From Arion vulgaris (lineage: Eukaryota > Mollusca > Gastropoda > Stylommatophora > Arionidae): 64,000 nt of DNA. The notes under the pieces were generated by a model. It saw only the letters and a list, made by a program, of their open reading frames with translations, did no database searches and had not been told where the DNA came from. Made by a program: the position numbers and the translations under genes. The stretch lies in assembly GCA_020796225.1 (NCBI GenBank), contig CM036759.1:64822590-64886589 (forward strand), read 5' to 3'. Positions 1-11,262 of the stretch are shown here, piece by piece. Position 1 is the first letter of the stretch, and every line of letters starts with the position of its first letter.

Positions 1-2805
1 AGAAAAAAACAGACTGGAGAGTTCATTAGAAAGGTACATTCAGATTTCAACATCCAGAAAAAAACAGACTGGAGAGTTCATTAGAAAGGTAAATTGAGAT
101 TTCAGCATCCAGAAAAAAACAGGCTGGAGAGTTCATTAGAAAGGTACATTCAGATTTCAACATCCAGAAAAAACAGGCTGGAGAGTTCATTAGAAAGGTA
201 CATTCAGATTTCAACATCCAGAAAAAAACAGACTGGAGAGTTCATTAGAAAGGTAAATTGAGATTTCAACATCCAGAAAAAACAGACTGGAGAGTTCATT
301 AGAAAGGTAAATTGAGATTTCAACATCCAGAAAAAAACAGGCTGGAGAGTTCATTAGAAAGGTACATTCAGATTTCAACATCCAGAAAAAACAGACTGGA
401 GAGTTCATTAGAAAGGTAAATTGAGATTTCAACATCCAGAAAAAACAGACTGGAGAGTTCATTAGAAAGGTACATTGAGATTTCAACATCCAGAAAAAAC
501 AGGCTGGAGAGTTCATTAGAAAGGTACATTCAGATTTCAACATCCAGAAAAAAACAGACTGGAGAGTTCATTAGAAAGGTAAATTGAGATTTCAACATCC
601 AGAAAAAACAGACTGGAGAGTTCATTAGAAAGGTAAATTGAGATTTCAACATCCAGAAAAAAAACAGGCTGGAGAGTTCATTAGAAAGGTAAATTGAGAT
701 TTCAACATCCAGAAAAAAACAGACTGGAGAGTTCATTAGAAAGGTAAATTGAGATTTCAACATCCAGAAAAAACAGACTGGAGAGTTCATTAGAAAGGTA
801 AATTGAGATTTCAACATCCAGAAAAAACAGACTGGAGAGTTCATTAGAAAGGTACATTCAGATTTCAACATCCAGAAAAAACAGACTGGAGAGTTCATTA
901 GAAAGGTAAATTGAGATTTCAACATCCAGAAAAAACAGGCTGGAGAGTTCATTAGAAAGGTAAATTGAGATTTCAACATCCAGAAAAAACAGGCTGGAGA
1001 GTTCATTAGAAAGGTAAATTGAGATTTCAACATCCAGAAAAAACAGACTGGAGAGTTCATTAGAAAGGTAAATTGAGATTTCAACATCCAGAAAAAACAG
1101 GCTGGAGAGTTCATTAGAAAGGTAAATTGAGATTTCAACATCCAGAAAAAACAGACTGGAGAGTTCATTAGAAAGGTAAATTGAGATTTCAACATCCAGA
1201 AAAAAACAGACTGGAGAGTTCATTAGAAAGGTAAATTGAGATTTCAACATCCAGAAAAAAACAGACTGGAGAGTTCATTAGAAAGGTAAATTGAGATTTC
1301 AACATCCAGAAAAAACAGGCTGGAGAGTTCATTAGAAAGGTAAATTGAGATTTCAACATCCAGAAAAAACAGACTGGAGAGTTCATTAGAAAGGTAAATT
1401 GAGATTTCAACATCCAGAAAAAAACAGACTGGAGAGTTCATTAGAAAGGTACATTCAGATTTCAACATCCAGAAAAAAACAGACTGGAGAGTTCATTAGA
1501 AAGGTAAATTGAGATTTCAACATCCAGAAAAAACAGGCTGGAGAGTTCATTAGAAAGGTACATTCAGATTTCAACATCCAGAAAAAAACAGACTGGAGAG
1601 TTCATTAGAAAGGTAAATTGAGATTTCAACATCCAGAAAAAAAACAGGCTGGAGAGTTCATTAGAAAGGTACATTCAGATTTCAACATCCAGAAAAAACA
1701 GGCTGGAGAGTTCATTAGAAAGGTAAATTGAGATTTCAACATCCAGAAAAAAAACAGGCTGGAGAGTTCATTAGAAAGGTTAATTGAGATTTCAACATCC
1801 AGAAAAAACAGGCTGGAGAGTTCATTAGAAAGGTAAATTGAGATTTCAACATCCAGAAAAAACAGACTGGAGAGTTCATTAGAAAGGTAAATTGAGATTT
1901 CAACATCCAGAAAAACAGGCTGAGAGTTCATTAGAAAGGTAAATTGAGATTTCAACATCCAGAAAAAACAGACTGGAGAGTTCATTAGAAAGGTAAATTG
2001 AGATTTCAACATCCAGAAAAAACAGGCTGGAGAGTTCATTAGAAAGGTAAATTGAGATTTCAACATCCAGAAAAAAACAGACTGGAGAGTTCATTAAAAA
2101 GGTAAATTGAGATTTCAACATCCAGAAAAAACAGACTGGAGAGTTCATTAGAAAGGTAAATTGAGATTTCAACATCCAGAAAAAAACAGACTGGAGAGTT
2201 CATTAGAAAGGTAAATTGAGATTTCAACATCCAGAAAAACAGGCTGGGGAGTTCATTAGAAAGGTAAATTGAGATTTCAACATCCAGAAAAAAACAGACT
2301 GGAGAGTTCATTAGAAAGGTAAATTGAGATTTCACCATCAAGAAAAAAACAGACTGGAGTGTTCATTAGAAAGGTAAATTGAGATTTCAACATCCAGAAA
2401 AAACAGACTGGAGAGTTCATTAGAAAGGTACATTCAGATTTCAACATCCAGAAAAAACAGGCTGGAGAGTTCATTAGAAAGGTAAATTGAGATTTCAACA
2501 TCCAGAAAAAACAGGCTGGAGAGTTCATTAGAAAGGTAAATTGAGATTTCAACATCCAGAAAAAACAGGCTGGAGAGTTCATTAGAAAGGTAAATTGAGA
2601 TTTCAACATCCAGAAAAAACAGGCTGGAGAGTTCATTAGAAAGGTAAATTGAGATTTCAACATCCAGAAAAAACAGGCTGGAGAGTTCATTAGAAAGGTA
2701 AATTGAAATTTCAACATCCAGAAAAAACAGGCTGGAGAGTTCATTAGAAAGGTAAATTGAGATTTCAAAATCCAGAAAAACAGGCTGAGAGTTCATTAGA
2801 AAGGT
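1..2805. repeat. 54/55-bp minisatellite, ~51 copies, derived from SINE A
   Basis: The period is 54-55 bp, the difference being the length of an A-run. Units vary at two main places: AGACTGG versus AGGCTGG, and TACATTCAG versus TAAATTGAG. The array starts before the window. It ends inside sequence that continues without a break into the 3' half of SINE A. Part of the unit (CAGGCTGGAGAG, TTCATTAGAAAGGT) matches the corresponding SINE A body (CAGGCTGGAAAG, TTCATTAGAAA, for example near 19044-19084). The long open frames on the minus strand only reflect the lack of stops in the repeat. Confidence 0.97.
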
Positions 2806-2999
2806 TAATAAAATAAAATTCCTACAACATATTTTAATCATCGTCTAAATAACATCGGGGACCCTCGCCGGTGTTACGGAGTTCGTTCACTGAGACTGAG
2901 ATTATGCATGTTTAAGAAAGAGATCGGTGCACACGTGGTTATTCACCAAAGTGCAATGATGAAGGTCTTATCAATCAATCAATCAATCAATCAATCATA
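2806..2999 (+). mobile_element. SINE A, 3' portion
   Basis: This directly follows the array and matches the 3' half of the full SINE A copies at 18829 and 45377. It has the segment ACATCGGGGACCCTCGCCGG, a GAGATCGG block, and a terminal (TCAA)n run at 2967-2998. The upstream half of the element has been replaced or expanded by the array at 1-2805. Confidence 0.88.
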
Positions 3000-3196
3000 T
3001 ATTTTCATGACTTCTGTTCGCTTTAATGCAACGATGGAAGTGCTCATTGCTTGCTTCGTGAACCATACAAATCTCGTTGTTGGATCGACCCACGGGAAGT
3101 TGAGGCGAGATCCTGTCTGATATGTTTCCTGGCACTGAAATGTCAAATTTCTCTGCGTCCTCAAATTGTTGACCACAACGAAATGCATAAATAATT
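3000..3196. other. No recognisable feature
   Basis: Short unique-looking stretch between SINE A and the 53-bp array. Open frames of up to 70 codons occur on both strands, but none has any recognisable family motif. Confidence 0.5.
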
Positions 3197-4674
3197 CTCA
3201 CCAATCTTCGGGAGTTACTATGACAAAGTTGTCACGCCTTTTCCTTTCTCTCACCAATCTTCGGGAGTTACTATGACAAAGTTGTCACGCCTTTTCCTTT
3301 CTCTCACCAATCTTCGGGAGTTACTATGACAAAGTTGTCACGCCTTTTCCTTTCTCTCACCAATCTTCGGGAGTTACTATGACAAAGTTGTCACGCCTTT
3401 TCCTTTCTCTCCCCAATCTTCGGGAGTTACTATGACAAAGTTGTCAGCCTTTCCTTTCTCTCACCAATCTTCGGGAGTTACTATGACAAAGTTGTCACGC
3501 CTTTTCCTTTCTCTCACCAATCTTCGGGAGTTACTATGACAAAGTTGTCACGCCTTTTCCTTTCTCTCACCAATCTTCGGGAGTTACTATGACAAAGTTG
3601 TCACGTCTTTTCCTTTCTCTCACCAATCTTCGGGAGTTACTATGACAAAGTTGTCACGCCTTTTCCTTTCTCTCACCAATCTTCGGGAGTTACTATGACA
3701 AAGTTGTCACGCCTTTTCCTTTCTCTCACCAATCTTCGGGAGTTACTATGACAAAGTTGTCACGCCTTTTCCTTTCTCTCACCAATCTTCGGGAGTTACT
3801 ATGACAAAGTTGTCACGCCTTTTCCTTTCTCTCACCAATCTTCGGGAGTTACTATGACAAAGTTGTCACGCCTTTTCCTTTCTCTCACCAATCTTCGGGA
3901 GTTACTATGACAAAGTTGTCACGCCTTTTCCTTTCTCTCCCAATCTTCGGAGTTACTATGACAAAGTTGTCACGCCTTTTCCTTTCTCTCCCCAATCTTC
4001 GGGAGTTACTATGACAAAGTTGTCACGCCTTTTCCTTTCTCTCACCAATCTTCGGGAGTTACTATGACAAAGTTGTCACGCCTTTTCCTTTCTCTCACCA
4101 ATCTTCGGGAGTTACTATGACAAAGTTGTCACGTCTTTTCCTTTCTCTCACCAATCTTCGGGAGTTACTATGACAAAGTTGTCACGCCTTTTCCTTTCTC
4201 TCACCAATCTTCGGGAGTTACTATGACAAAGTTGTCACGCCTTTTCCTTTCTCTCACCAATCTTCGGGAGTTACTATGACAAAGTTGTCACGCCTTTTCC
4301 TTTCTCTCACCAATTTTCGGAGTTACTATGACAAAGTTGTCACGCCTTTTCCTTTCTCTCACCAATCTTCGGGAGTTACTATGACAAAGTTGTCACGCCT
4401 TTTCCTTTCTCTCACCAATCTTCGGGAGTTACTATGACAAAGTTGTCACGCCTTTTCCTTTCTCTCACCAATCTTCGGGAGTTACTATGACAAAGTTGTC
4501 ACGCCTTTTCCTTTCTCTCACCAATCTTCGGGAGTTACTATGACAAAGTTGTCACGCCTTTTCCTTTCTCTCACCAATCTTCGGGAGTTACTATGACAAA
4601 GTTGTCACGCCTTTTCCTTTCTCTCACCAATCTTCGGGAGTTACTATGACAAAGTTGTCACGCCTTTTCCTTTC
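3197..4674. repeat. 53-bp minisatellite, ~28 copies
   Basis: The period is 53 bp, for example from 3197 to 3250. Units are nearly identical, with occasional single-base indels at about 3440-3450, 3935-3950 and 4310-4320. Each unit contains the dyad TGACAAAGTTGTCA, which is TGACAA, two bases, then its exact complement TTGTCA. There is no stop-free frame of note. No source element is visible in this window. Confidence 0.97.
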
Positions 4675-4699
4675 GTTCTGAACGTCGTGAGTTCTGTTT

Positions 4700-4845
4700 C
4701 GTGCATTTGTTCCAGAGACCTCTAAGATTATTGCCAAAGCTTATGCTTGTGTAATACTCTGGCAGGTGGCGTACCATCTCTGCTGCAAGGGCCTAGCCTT
4801 ATGGGGTAAAACCAGGAGCAATGAAGTCAATCCTTCGGTATAGCT
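4700..4845 (+). mobile_element. SINE B, 3' fragment
   Basis: This matches the 3' part of the better copy at 48790-49020. Shared segments include CATCTCTGCTGC versus CATTTCTGCTGC, and the distinctive ending AAGTCAATCCTTCG. The tRNA-like head is missing here. Confidence 0.65.
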
Positions 4846-5700
4846 CAAATTTAAAAATATATAAATCTCCCCCAAATAACAACATCATTTTTCAAGTGCA
4901 TGGACAGAATGTTTCATACTTGCGATCAATAACCAGATTAGAGTGTCCACTTTCAGAGAAAGCTGGCATGTAGTTGCAAGCCTAGGGTCAAATCAAAGTT
5001 CAGGATTCTATCCAAATTTTACGATGATACCACGAGATGCTACTCGATAACGTCTCTGTGTGAGACAACACATGCTGTGCTTTTTTGGAGAACACAAAAA
5101 TGAACTAAAGAAAAAGTAATCGACTTCGCTTCATTAAACTTGACTTTTGATGACTTGGCTTCATTAAACTTGACTTTTGATTGCTGAGATTAGACCGCCG
5201 ACTTCGGACACTCATTCGAACGCTCTAGCCAAATATAAAAGAAATGGCATCCCGACAACATTAATCAGTTTTGACCAGTCCTTGTGAATAAACAGCTCTG
5301 GCAGTGGTCGCGCGCGCATGTGTATGTGCGAACAAATTATAAAGGGGAGAAATAAAATGAAGCCCAATAAAGCTGCAAAGAAATTTAATTACTCATGGAG
5401 GGAAAAAAATAAATGGACAGCATGCACGTGCTGAGCAAAAATAAAAAAATAAAAATGGTTTCACGTGCTTAAAATAGAAACCGTGAAGCGGAAGAAAATG
5501 GCGGTTAATTAATGTCCGACAAGGCCAGATTTAAGTACCATCACTGGCACTTTAGATTGGCCAAACTCATTTCAAGATTTGGGCACGAGATTTTAACACA
5601 ATAATACAATTTCTGTGGTTTGGCCAAAGTATGGTACCTCAAAGCGTGACTGAGTTCAGGTTTTAGTCGGATTATAAAGAACAACAACGGTGGATTTTTT
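4846..5700. other. Unique AT-rich intergenic stretch
   Basis: No open frame with recognisable similarity, no tandem array and no dispersed family seen. One short direct duplication of about 23 bp occurs around 5131-5177 (CTTCATTAAACTTGACTTTT). Confidence 0.5.
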
Positions 5701-5704
5701 TCTT

Positions 5705-5800
5705 TTACAGTAACTGGTTATTGGTTACTGAACCGATGTCATAGCACTTCAAAAATACACATAGGTGCTTAGTATACTCCAGCCAGATATCATAGGCTAT
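5705..5800. mobile_element. Fragment of the F-long dispersed repeat
   Basis: Matches 27292-27372. Shared stretches include TGGTTATTGGTTA and CATAGGTGCT followed by CTCC and CAGAT. It is followed at once by a SINE C copy in the minus orientation. Confidence 0.6.
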
Positions 5801-5807
5801 CTTCTTC

Positions 5808-6014
5808 GAATGCTTCAAATCAACCACTTGTTAAACCACTCTTTGTGGTTGTACGTTGTGCCAGTTATGTGTCTACAAGTAGGCCAGCACATTCAATTTC
5901 TACCACGTTTTTATTTACTAGGTAGCTTCCTAGGCCCCTACGTCAGTCGCCTCTTACGACATGCTTTGTAGGTCGCAGTGGTACTATTCTTTGCTCCTTG
6001 CGAGCCCCATCAAC
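5808..6014 (-). mobile_element. SINE C copy
   Basis: Read on the minus strand this has the shared C/D head (GCATGTCGTAAGAGGCGACT), then TAAATAAAAAC, the CACATAACTGGCACAACGT segment, and ends in CGAAGAAG next to 5808. The far end of the head is degraded and no clean target-site duplication was found. Confidence 0.78.
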
Positions 6015-6017
6015 ACA

Positions 6018-6185
6018 CAGACTTCAATGAATCTAACAAAAGGTGTTGTTCCGACTGTTCTTCTAATTTCCTCATTTCTTATATGGTCTCTTCTTGTTTT
6101 ATTTACTGCTTTCCTCAAGCATCTCATTTCACAGGTGGTTAATTTCATTTCTTTTGTAAGCATAGGAAAAACAAACTTAAATTAG
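6018..6185 (-). mobile_element. LINE fragment (same family as 34043-34445 and 49105-49970)
   Basis: The minus strand encodes a piece reading MRCLRKAVNKTRRDHIRNEE followed by a TVGTT-like segment. This is the conserved stretch after the reverse transcriptase domain in endonuclease-RT LINEs. The stretch around 6062-6130 is present once here but is repeated about four times in the related copy at 49431-49629. Confidence 0.8.
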
Positions 6186-6535
6186 TTCTTCGTGTCATCA
6201 CAACCTGGAGCTTAACTGTCTGTTTCGTCTGTACCAGTATCCGCCTACATACCTACGCAAGATCTTGTTATTGGACGACACGCGATAAATGTTGATTACG
6301 GTAACCATAGCAACGGAATAACCAATATGATCGATACCGTTTTTTTCCCGTCTGCGCATTTTTTTGACGTCGATGTTGAAGAGTTTTGATCGAACTTGAC
6401 AGATCGATCATTCAGTCTCAGTTTAACTTATCGATTTATCGATTTATCTAAGCAGCGATCCAGCTTGCACTATCTCAGTATAACAGTTTGAAAATCAATA
6501 TCTTTCTAATAAGCTCTGTATGTGATTTGATTCCA
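6186..6535. other. No recognisable feature
   Basis: AT-rich stretch. Two short ATCGATT-type repeats occur around 6428-6446. No family or coding signal seen. Confidence 0.45.
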
Positions 6536-6539
6536 TTTA

Positions 6540-6700
6540 TCTAGTGCCGTGCCGGTTCACGTAGGCGATCATGTCTCTCCACATCTGTCTGTCTGTGGTA
6601 CAATCCACCAACTCCGTCACCGATCCATTGCCGAACCAAGATTTCAAGTCATGCCGAATAGTGTCCATGTGTCTCCTTCTTTGAGTTAGACATTTTTGGG
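6540..6700 (-). mobile_element. LINE E, 3'-terminal fragment
   Basis: Shares GTAGGCGATCATGTCTCTCC and neighbouring sequence with the LINE E 3' ends at 7752, 30218 and 57617. It corresponds to the last ~50 codons of the LINE open reading frame read on the minus strand. Confidence 0.75.
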
Positions 6701-6802
6701 AGGTTCATGCTATAATTATTAGTGATATATACATCATATGATCATTTGACATTTTTTCCACGCTGCAACTCTACTGCACGCTGCAAGGGGGTTAATTCTT
6801 TT

Positions 6803-7132
6803 CCGCCCGAATGGTTACCGGGGCCCAGATTGGGGTGTATAGAATAGAACCACTGTTACCTGCCACGCATGTCGAAAGAGGCGGCTAAGAGGTTGGAGTG
6901 GGGCTGGCTACCCCACCACCGTACTAGATGGCTACAGAACGGAGAGCGAACCGAGTAAACGCTGGTTGAAACCGGACATATCGCTGTATGGATGAGCGTC
7001 AGAGCTCCAAATGGTGCTGAAGATGTGACGTAAAACACATCAATGCTAAAGCTGCATGAATCAGATTTCCACAGGAATAGAATTTATGGGCAGATCTGGT
7101 ACATCGGTCTGGGTGGTGATCGCGAGAGAGAG
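6803..7132 (+). mobile_element. SINE D, full-length copy with 9-bp target duplication
   Basis: A 330-bp element flanked by AATTCTTTT at 6794-6802 and 7133-7141. The head, CCGCCCGAATGGTTACCGGG, resembles the start and A box of a tRNA-Ser/Leu-like promoter (compare CCGAGTGGTTA). The tail is (GA)n. The TSD, the tRNA-like head and the simple tail make this a retroposed SINE. The frame in the opposite strand of this element is not a gene. Confidence 0.88.
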
Positions 7133-7141
7133 AATTCTTTT

Positions 7142-7750
7142 CAAGGTAATTTATCATTTTTGAATAAATAATTACGATACGTTCACTAAACTTTGTTTAT
7201 CATCAAAAACTGTCTTTTTGCAACCTGTAGCCAAATTGTATGACAATATGTCTGTTACCTTTTTTCTCTGTTCATTTTTAAAAAGACAACCCTTGTTCTG
7301 AGGGATCCCACGTCGTAACCACTTCGCCATAAGATCACCAAAAGAAAAATGACAACATTTAATACTTACACTCCGCGGTTTTGTTTTGTTTACCTCCGGC
7401 CACATCTATATAGCAGTATATAGTGAGAAAAAAAAGCCGGTATACTAGCTTTGCATCATCTTACAAAGGAATGCAGGCCTACATATCGGTACGGAAAGTT
7501 GAATGGGTTAATAAATAAAATAAAACTTGCAGACATGCACTTAATACAAATCATTATGATTGACAGAAGTACTGACATCCAACACGAAACCATGGCTGCA
7601 CGTTCATATACTTGAATTATTAGGCATTACCAACAGCGGGAATATCCGAAAGCTGCCAGCCTCAACAATCGAAGCAGCTAATTTATTTGTAATATTCAGA
7701 AACACGTAACTCCATGGATACAAATTATCTATGTGATTTTCATTAATCAA
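7142..7750. other. Mostly unique sequence with one small palindromic-element fragment
   Basis: A segment at about 7430-7511 (GCCGGTATACTAGCTTTG and GAATGGGTTAA) matches half of the TTAA-flanked element at 50703-50795. The rest shows no recognisable family. Confidence 0.45.
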
Positions 7751-7850
7751 TCAAGTGCCAAGCCTGCCGGCGTAGGCGATCATGTCTCTCTACAACTCTC
7801 TTTCTTATTCGTGCAGGTAATCAGTTCTGACGTCGATCTTGTGTCGAACC

Positions 7851-10130
7851 ATAATGTCAGACCATCCAACATCTTCTCCCTATGTCTTCCATGATGTCAG
7901 ACCATTCAACATCTTCTCCCTCTGTCTTCCATGATGTCAGACCATCCAACATCTTCTCCCTCTGTCTTCCATGATGTCAGACCATCCAACATCTTCTCCC
8001 TATGTCTTCCATGATGTCAGACCATCCAACATCTTCTCCCTCTGTCTTCCATGATGTCAGACCATCCAACATCTTCTCCCTATGTCTTCCATGATGTCAG
8101 ACCATCCAACATCTTCTCCCTATGTCTTCCATGATGTCAGACCATCCAACATCTTCTCCCTATGTCTTCCATGATGTCAGACCATCCAACATCTTCTCCC
8201 TATGTCTTCCATGATGTCAGACCATCCAACATCTTCTCCCTCTGTCTTCCATGATGTCAGACCATCCAACATCTTCTCCCTATGTCTTCCATGATGTCAG
8301 ACCATCCAACATCTTCTCCCTATGTCTTCCATGATGTCAGACCATCCAACATCTTCTCCCTCTGTCTTCCATGATGTCAGACCATCCAACATCTTCTCCC
8401 TATGTCTTCCATGATGTCAGACCATCCAACATCTTCTCCCTATGTCTTCCATGATGTCAGACCATCCAACATCTTCTCCCTATGTCTTCCATGATGTCAG
8501 ACCATCCAACATTTTCTCCCTATGTCTTCCATGATGTCAGACCATCCAACATCTTCTCCCTATGTCTTCCATGATGTCAGACCATCCAACATCTTCTCCC
8601 TATGTCTTCCATGATGTCAGACCATCCAACATCTTCTCCCTATGTCTTCCATGATGTCAGACCATCCAACATCTTCTCCCTATGTCTTCCATGATGTCAG
8701 ACCATCCAACATCTTCTCCCTATGTCTTCCATGATGTCAGACCATTCAACATCTTTCTCCTATGTCTTCCATGATGTCAGACCATCCAACATCTTCTCCC
8801 TATGTCTTCCATGATGTCAGACCATCCAACATCTTCTCCCTATGTCTTCCATGATGTCAGACCATCCAACATCTTCTCCCTATGTCTTCCATGATGTCAG
8901 ACCATTCAACATCTTCTCCCTATGTCTTCCATGATGTCAGACCATTCAACATCTTTCCTATGTCTTCCATGATGTCAGACCATTCAACATCTTCTCCCTA
9001 TGTCTTCCATGATGTCAGACCATTCAACATCTTCTCCTCATGTCTTCCATGATGTCAGACCATTCAACATCTTCTCCTATGTCTTCCATGATGTCAGACC
9101 ATTCAACATCTTCTCCCTATGTCTTCCATGATGTCAGACCATCCAACATCTTCTCCCTATGTCTTCCATGATGTCAGACCATCCAACATCTTCTCCCTAT
9201 GTCTTCCATGATGTCAGACCATTCAACATCTTCTCCCTATGTCTTCCATGATGTCAGACCATTCAACATCTTCTCCCTCTGTCTTCCATGATGTCAGACC
9301 ATCCAACATCTTCTCCTTATGTCTTCCATGATGTCAGACCATCCAACATCTTCTCCCTATGTCTTCCATGATGTCAGACCATCCAACATCTTCTCCCTAT
9401 GTCTTCCATAATGTCAGACCATCCAACATCTTCTCCCTATGTCTTCCATGATGTCAGACCATCCAACATCTTCTCCCTATGTCTTCCATGATGTCAGACC
9501 ATCCAACATCTTCTCCCTATGTCTTCCATGATGTCAGACCATCCAACATCTTCTCCCTCTGTCTTCCATGATGTCAGACCATTCAACATCTTCTCCCTAT
9601 GTCTTCCATGATGTCAGACCATTCAACATCTTCTCCCTATGTCTTCCATGATGTCAGACCATTCAACATCTTCTCCCTATGTCTTCCATGATGTCAGACC
9701 ATCCAACATCTTCTCCCTATGTCTTCCATGATGTCAGACCATCCAACATCTTCTCCCTATGTCTTCCATGATGTCAGACCATCCAACATCTTCTCCCTAT
9801 GTCTTCCATGATGTCAGACCATTCAACATCTTCTCCCTATGTCTTCCATGATGTCAGACCATCCAACATCTTCTCCCTCTGTCTTCCATGATGTCAGACC
9901 ATCCAACATCTTCTCCCTCTGTCTTCCATGATGTCAGACCATCCAACATCTTCTCCCTCTGTCTTCCATGATGTCAGACCATCCAACATCTTCTCCCTCT
10001 GTCTTCCATGATGTCAGACCATCCAACATCTTCTCCCTCTGTCTTCCATGATGTCAGACCATCCAACATCTTCTCCCTATGTCTTCCATGATGTCAGACC
10101 ATCCAACATCTTCTCCCTCTGTCTTCCATG
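7851..10130. repeat. 40-bp minisatellite, 57 copies, amplified from LINE E coding sequence
   Basis: The period is exactly 40 bp over 2,280 bp, with only a few indels near 8755, 8955 and 9040-9080. Variation is concentrated at CCTATG versus CCTCTG and CATCCAAC versus CATTCAAC. The unamplified segment is present once in LINE E at about 30306-30346 (ATGATGTCAGGCCATCCAAC). On the minus strand it encodes a GRxREKMLDGLTS-like segment of the LINE protein. Confidence 0.97.
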
Positions 10131-10161
10131 ATATGTCATTCCCTGAGTTTTACCTGTTGTC

Positions 10162-10391
10162 CAAAAATAAAACTGTCGTTACTGCCTGTAGTACTGCCTG
10201 TAGTACTGCCTGTAGTACTGCCTGTAGTACTGCCTGTAGTACTGCCTGTAGTACTGCCTGTAGTACTGCCTGTAGTACTGCCTGTAGTACTGCTTTAGGC
10301 GGTGGAGGACAGGTAAGACGAGAGCATGAGGAATTTAATTGCCTGCATGGCTAGTGCAGTCGTCACGAAACAGTTCAGGTTAGGATGTTTT
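10162..10391 (-). mobile_element. SINE F, 3' part, inserted in LINE E
   Basis: Flanked by CCTGTTGTC at 10153-10161 and 10392-10400 (preceded by TTTTA and TTTT respectively), a target-site duplication interrupting LINE E. In the minus orientation it matches the SINE F copy at 44286-44863: GACTGCACTAGCCATG versus GACTGTACTAGCCATG, and a shared ending CAGTAACGA(C/T)AGTTTTATT. It contains its own 12-bp array. Confidence 0.82.
10180..10292. repeat. 12-bp array TACTGCCTGTAG, ~9 copies, inside SINE F
   Basis: Perfect 12-bp repeats. On the opposite strand the unit is CTACAGGCAGTA. It matches the single ATTACAGACAGTA of the other SINE F copy near 44825-44838. In frame this reads as a repeated STAC tetrapeptide, which is only a by-product. 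Confidence 0.95.
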
Positions 10392-10547
10392 CCTGTTGTC
10401 ACCAAATGTTCTAAACCTTCACTTTGCATTATAAGCCCGAAGAACCTGGATTGTCTTATTCTTATACTTTTGATGGTTTCTTTGTGTGCAGAACTGTTTT
10501 AGAACTTCATCATTTGTTTTCTTCGCTGTCCATGACATTTTAAGTAT

Positions 10548-10552
<5 letters not shown>

Positions 10553-10596
<44 letters not shown>

Positions 10597-10919
10597 CACT
10601 GCCCAGACCTGATGTACCAGATTTCCCATAATTTATATTCATGTAGAAATCTGATTCATGCAGCCTTAGCATTGGTGTGTTTTACGTCACATCTTCAGCA
10701 CTATTCGGACCTCTGGTGCTTATCCTTCGGCGATGTGTCCGGTTTCAGCCAGCATTTACTCGGTTTGCTCTCCGTTCTGTAGCCATCTAGTGTTTTTACG
10801 GTGTTGGGTAGCTAGCCCCACGCCAACCTCCTTAGGCGCCTCTTACGACATGCGTGGCAGGTAACAGTGGTTCTATTCTTTACACCCCAATGTGTGCTCC
10901 GGTAACCACTCAGGCGAGC
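10553..10919 (-). mobile_element. SINE D inserted in LINE E, with expanded (TC)n tail
   Basis: Flanked by ATTCTTC at 10546-10552 and 10920-10926. The minus-strand reading gives the D head (GGTTACCGGAGCACA...), GCATGTCGTAAGAGGCGCC, the D body, and a (GA)n tail that appears here as (TC)n at 10553-10591. It splits LINE E sequence that is continuous in the copy at 30218-30545. Confidence 0.88.
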
Positions 10920-11154
10920 ATTCTTCTGTAAAACCACACCTCTTTGGCTTCCACTGATCTTAATGATTGTTTGTTCATTGTCCATGATACGCTACCATAC
11001 ACAAGTAAGTTAATCGCATATCCTTTACAGGACTTTGCGAATCAACTCCAGCTTTTAACGCTGTTTGTGATTTTTCTAGGCATTATTACGTTCAATAGTG
11101 TGCCATTGTTTTCTGAACGGGTGGTGCCATAGTCCTTTGTAAAATCCACGCGAA

Positions 11155-11262
11155 ACAAGTTGCAAACAAATTGTCCGCAGCGTGATTCGAACTCAGAATG
11201 TCGGGGTTAATAGACCGAGTCACTATCCCCTAAGCCACAGGCGCCACACCAGACACAAGTAG
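11155..11262 (-). mobile_element. tRNA-like SINE head
   Basis: The minus strand contains an A-box-like TGGCTTAGGGGATAGTGAC and a B-box-like GAGTTCGAATCACG about 35 bp apart, as in a tRNA-type pol III promoter. The T stem does not pair properly, so a functional tRNA gene is unlikely. Probably a decayed tRNA-derived SINE. Confidence 0.55.

Larger units (their letters stand above)
7752..11135 (-). mobile_element. LINE E 3' end (antisense), interrupted by two arrays and two SINEs
   Basis: Comparison with the uninterrupted copy at 30218-30545 shows that this is one LINE 3' end read on the minus strand. Its pieces are 7752-7850, then the 40-bp array, 10131-10161, then SINE F, 10392-10552, then SINE D, then 10920 to about 11135. 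The encoded protein is the C-terminal region after the reverse transcriptase domain (in the intact copy: MWFYRRILRIPW..., FFGHIMRREGLEHLVTTGKI, GRRDRGRQR). It is a non-autonomous relic. The fit of the flanks supports the interpretation more strongly than any single motif. Confidence 0.87.

Noticed and set aside
7851..10130. CRISPR-like array
   Set aside because: The 40-bp units are directly adjacent with no variable spacers, the DNA is eukaryotic, and the unit derives from a LINE. The same argument excludes the other arrays.
11155..11262. tRNA gene on the minus strand
   Set aside because: A- and B-box-like motifs exist, but T-arm and acceptor stem do not pair. Treated as a SINE head. The same holds for 32518-32600, 44286-44350 and 48790-48865.
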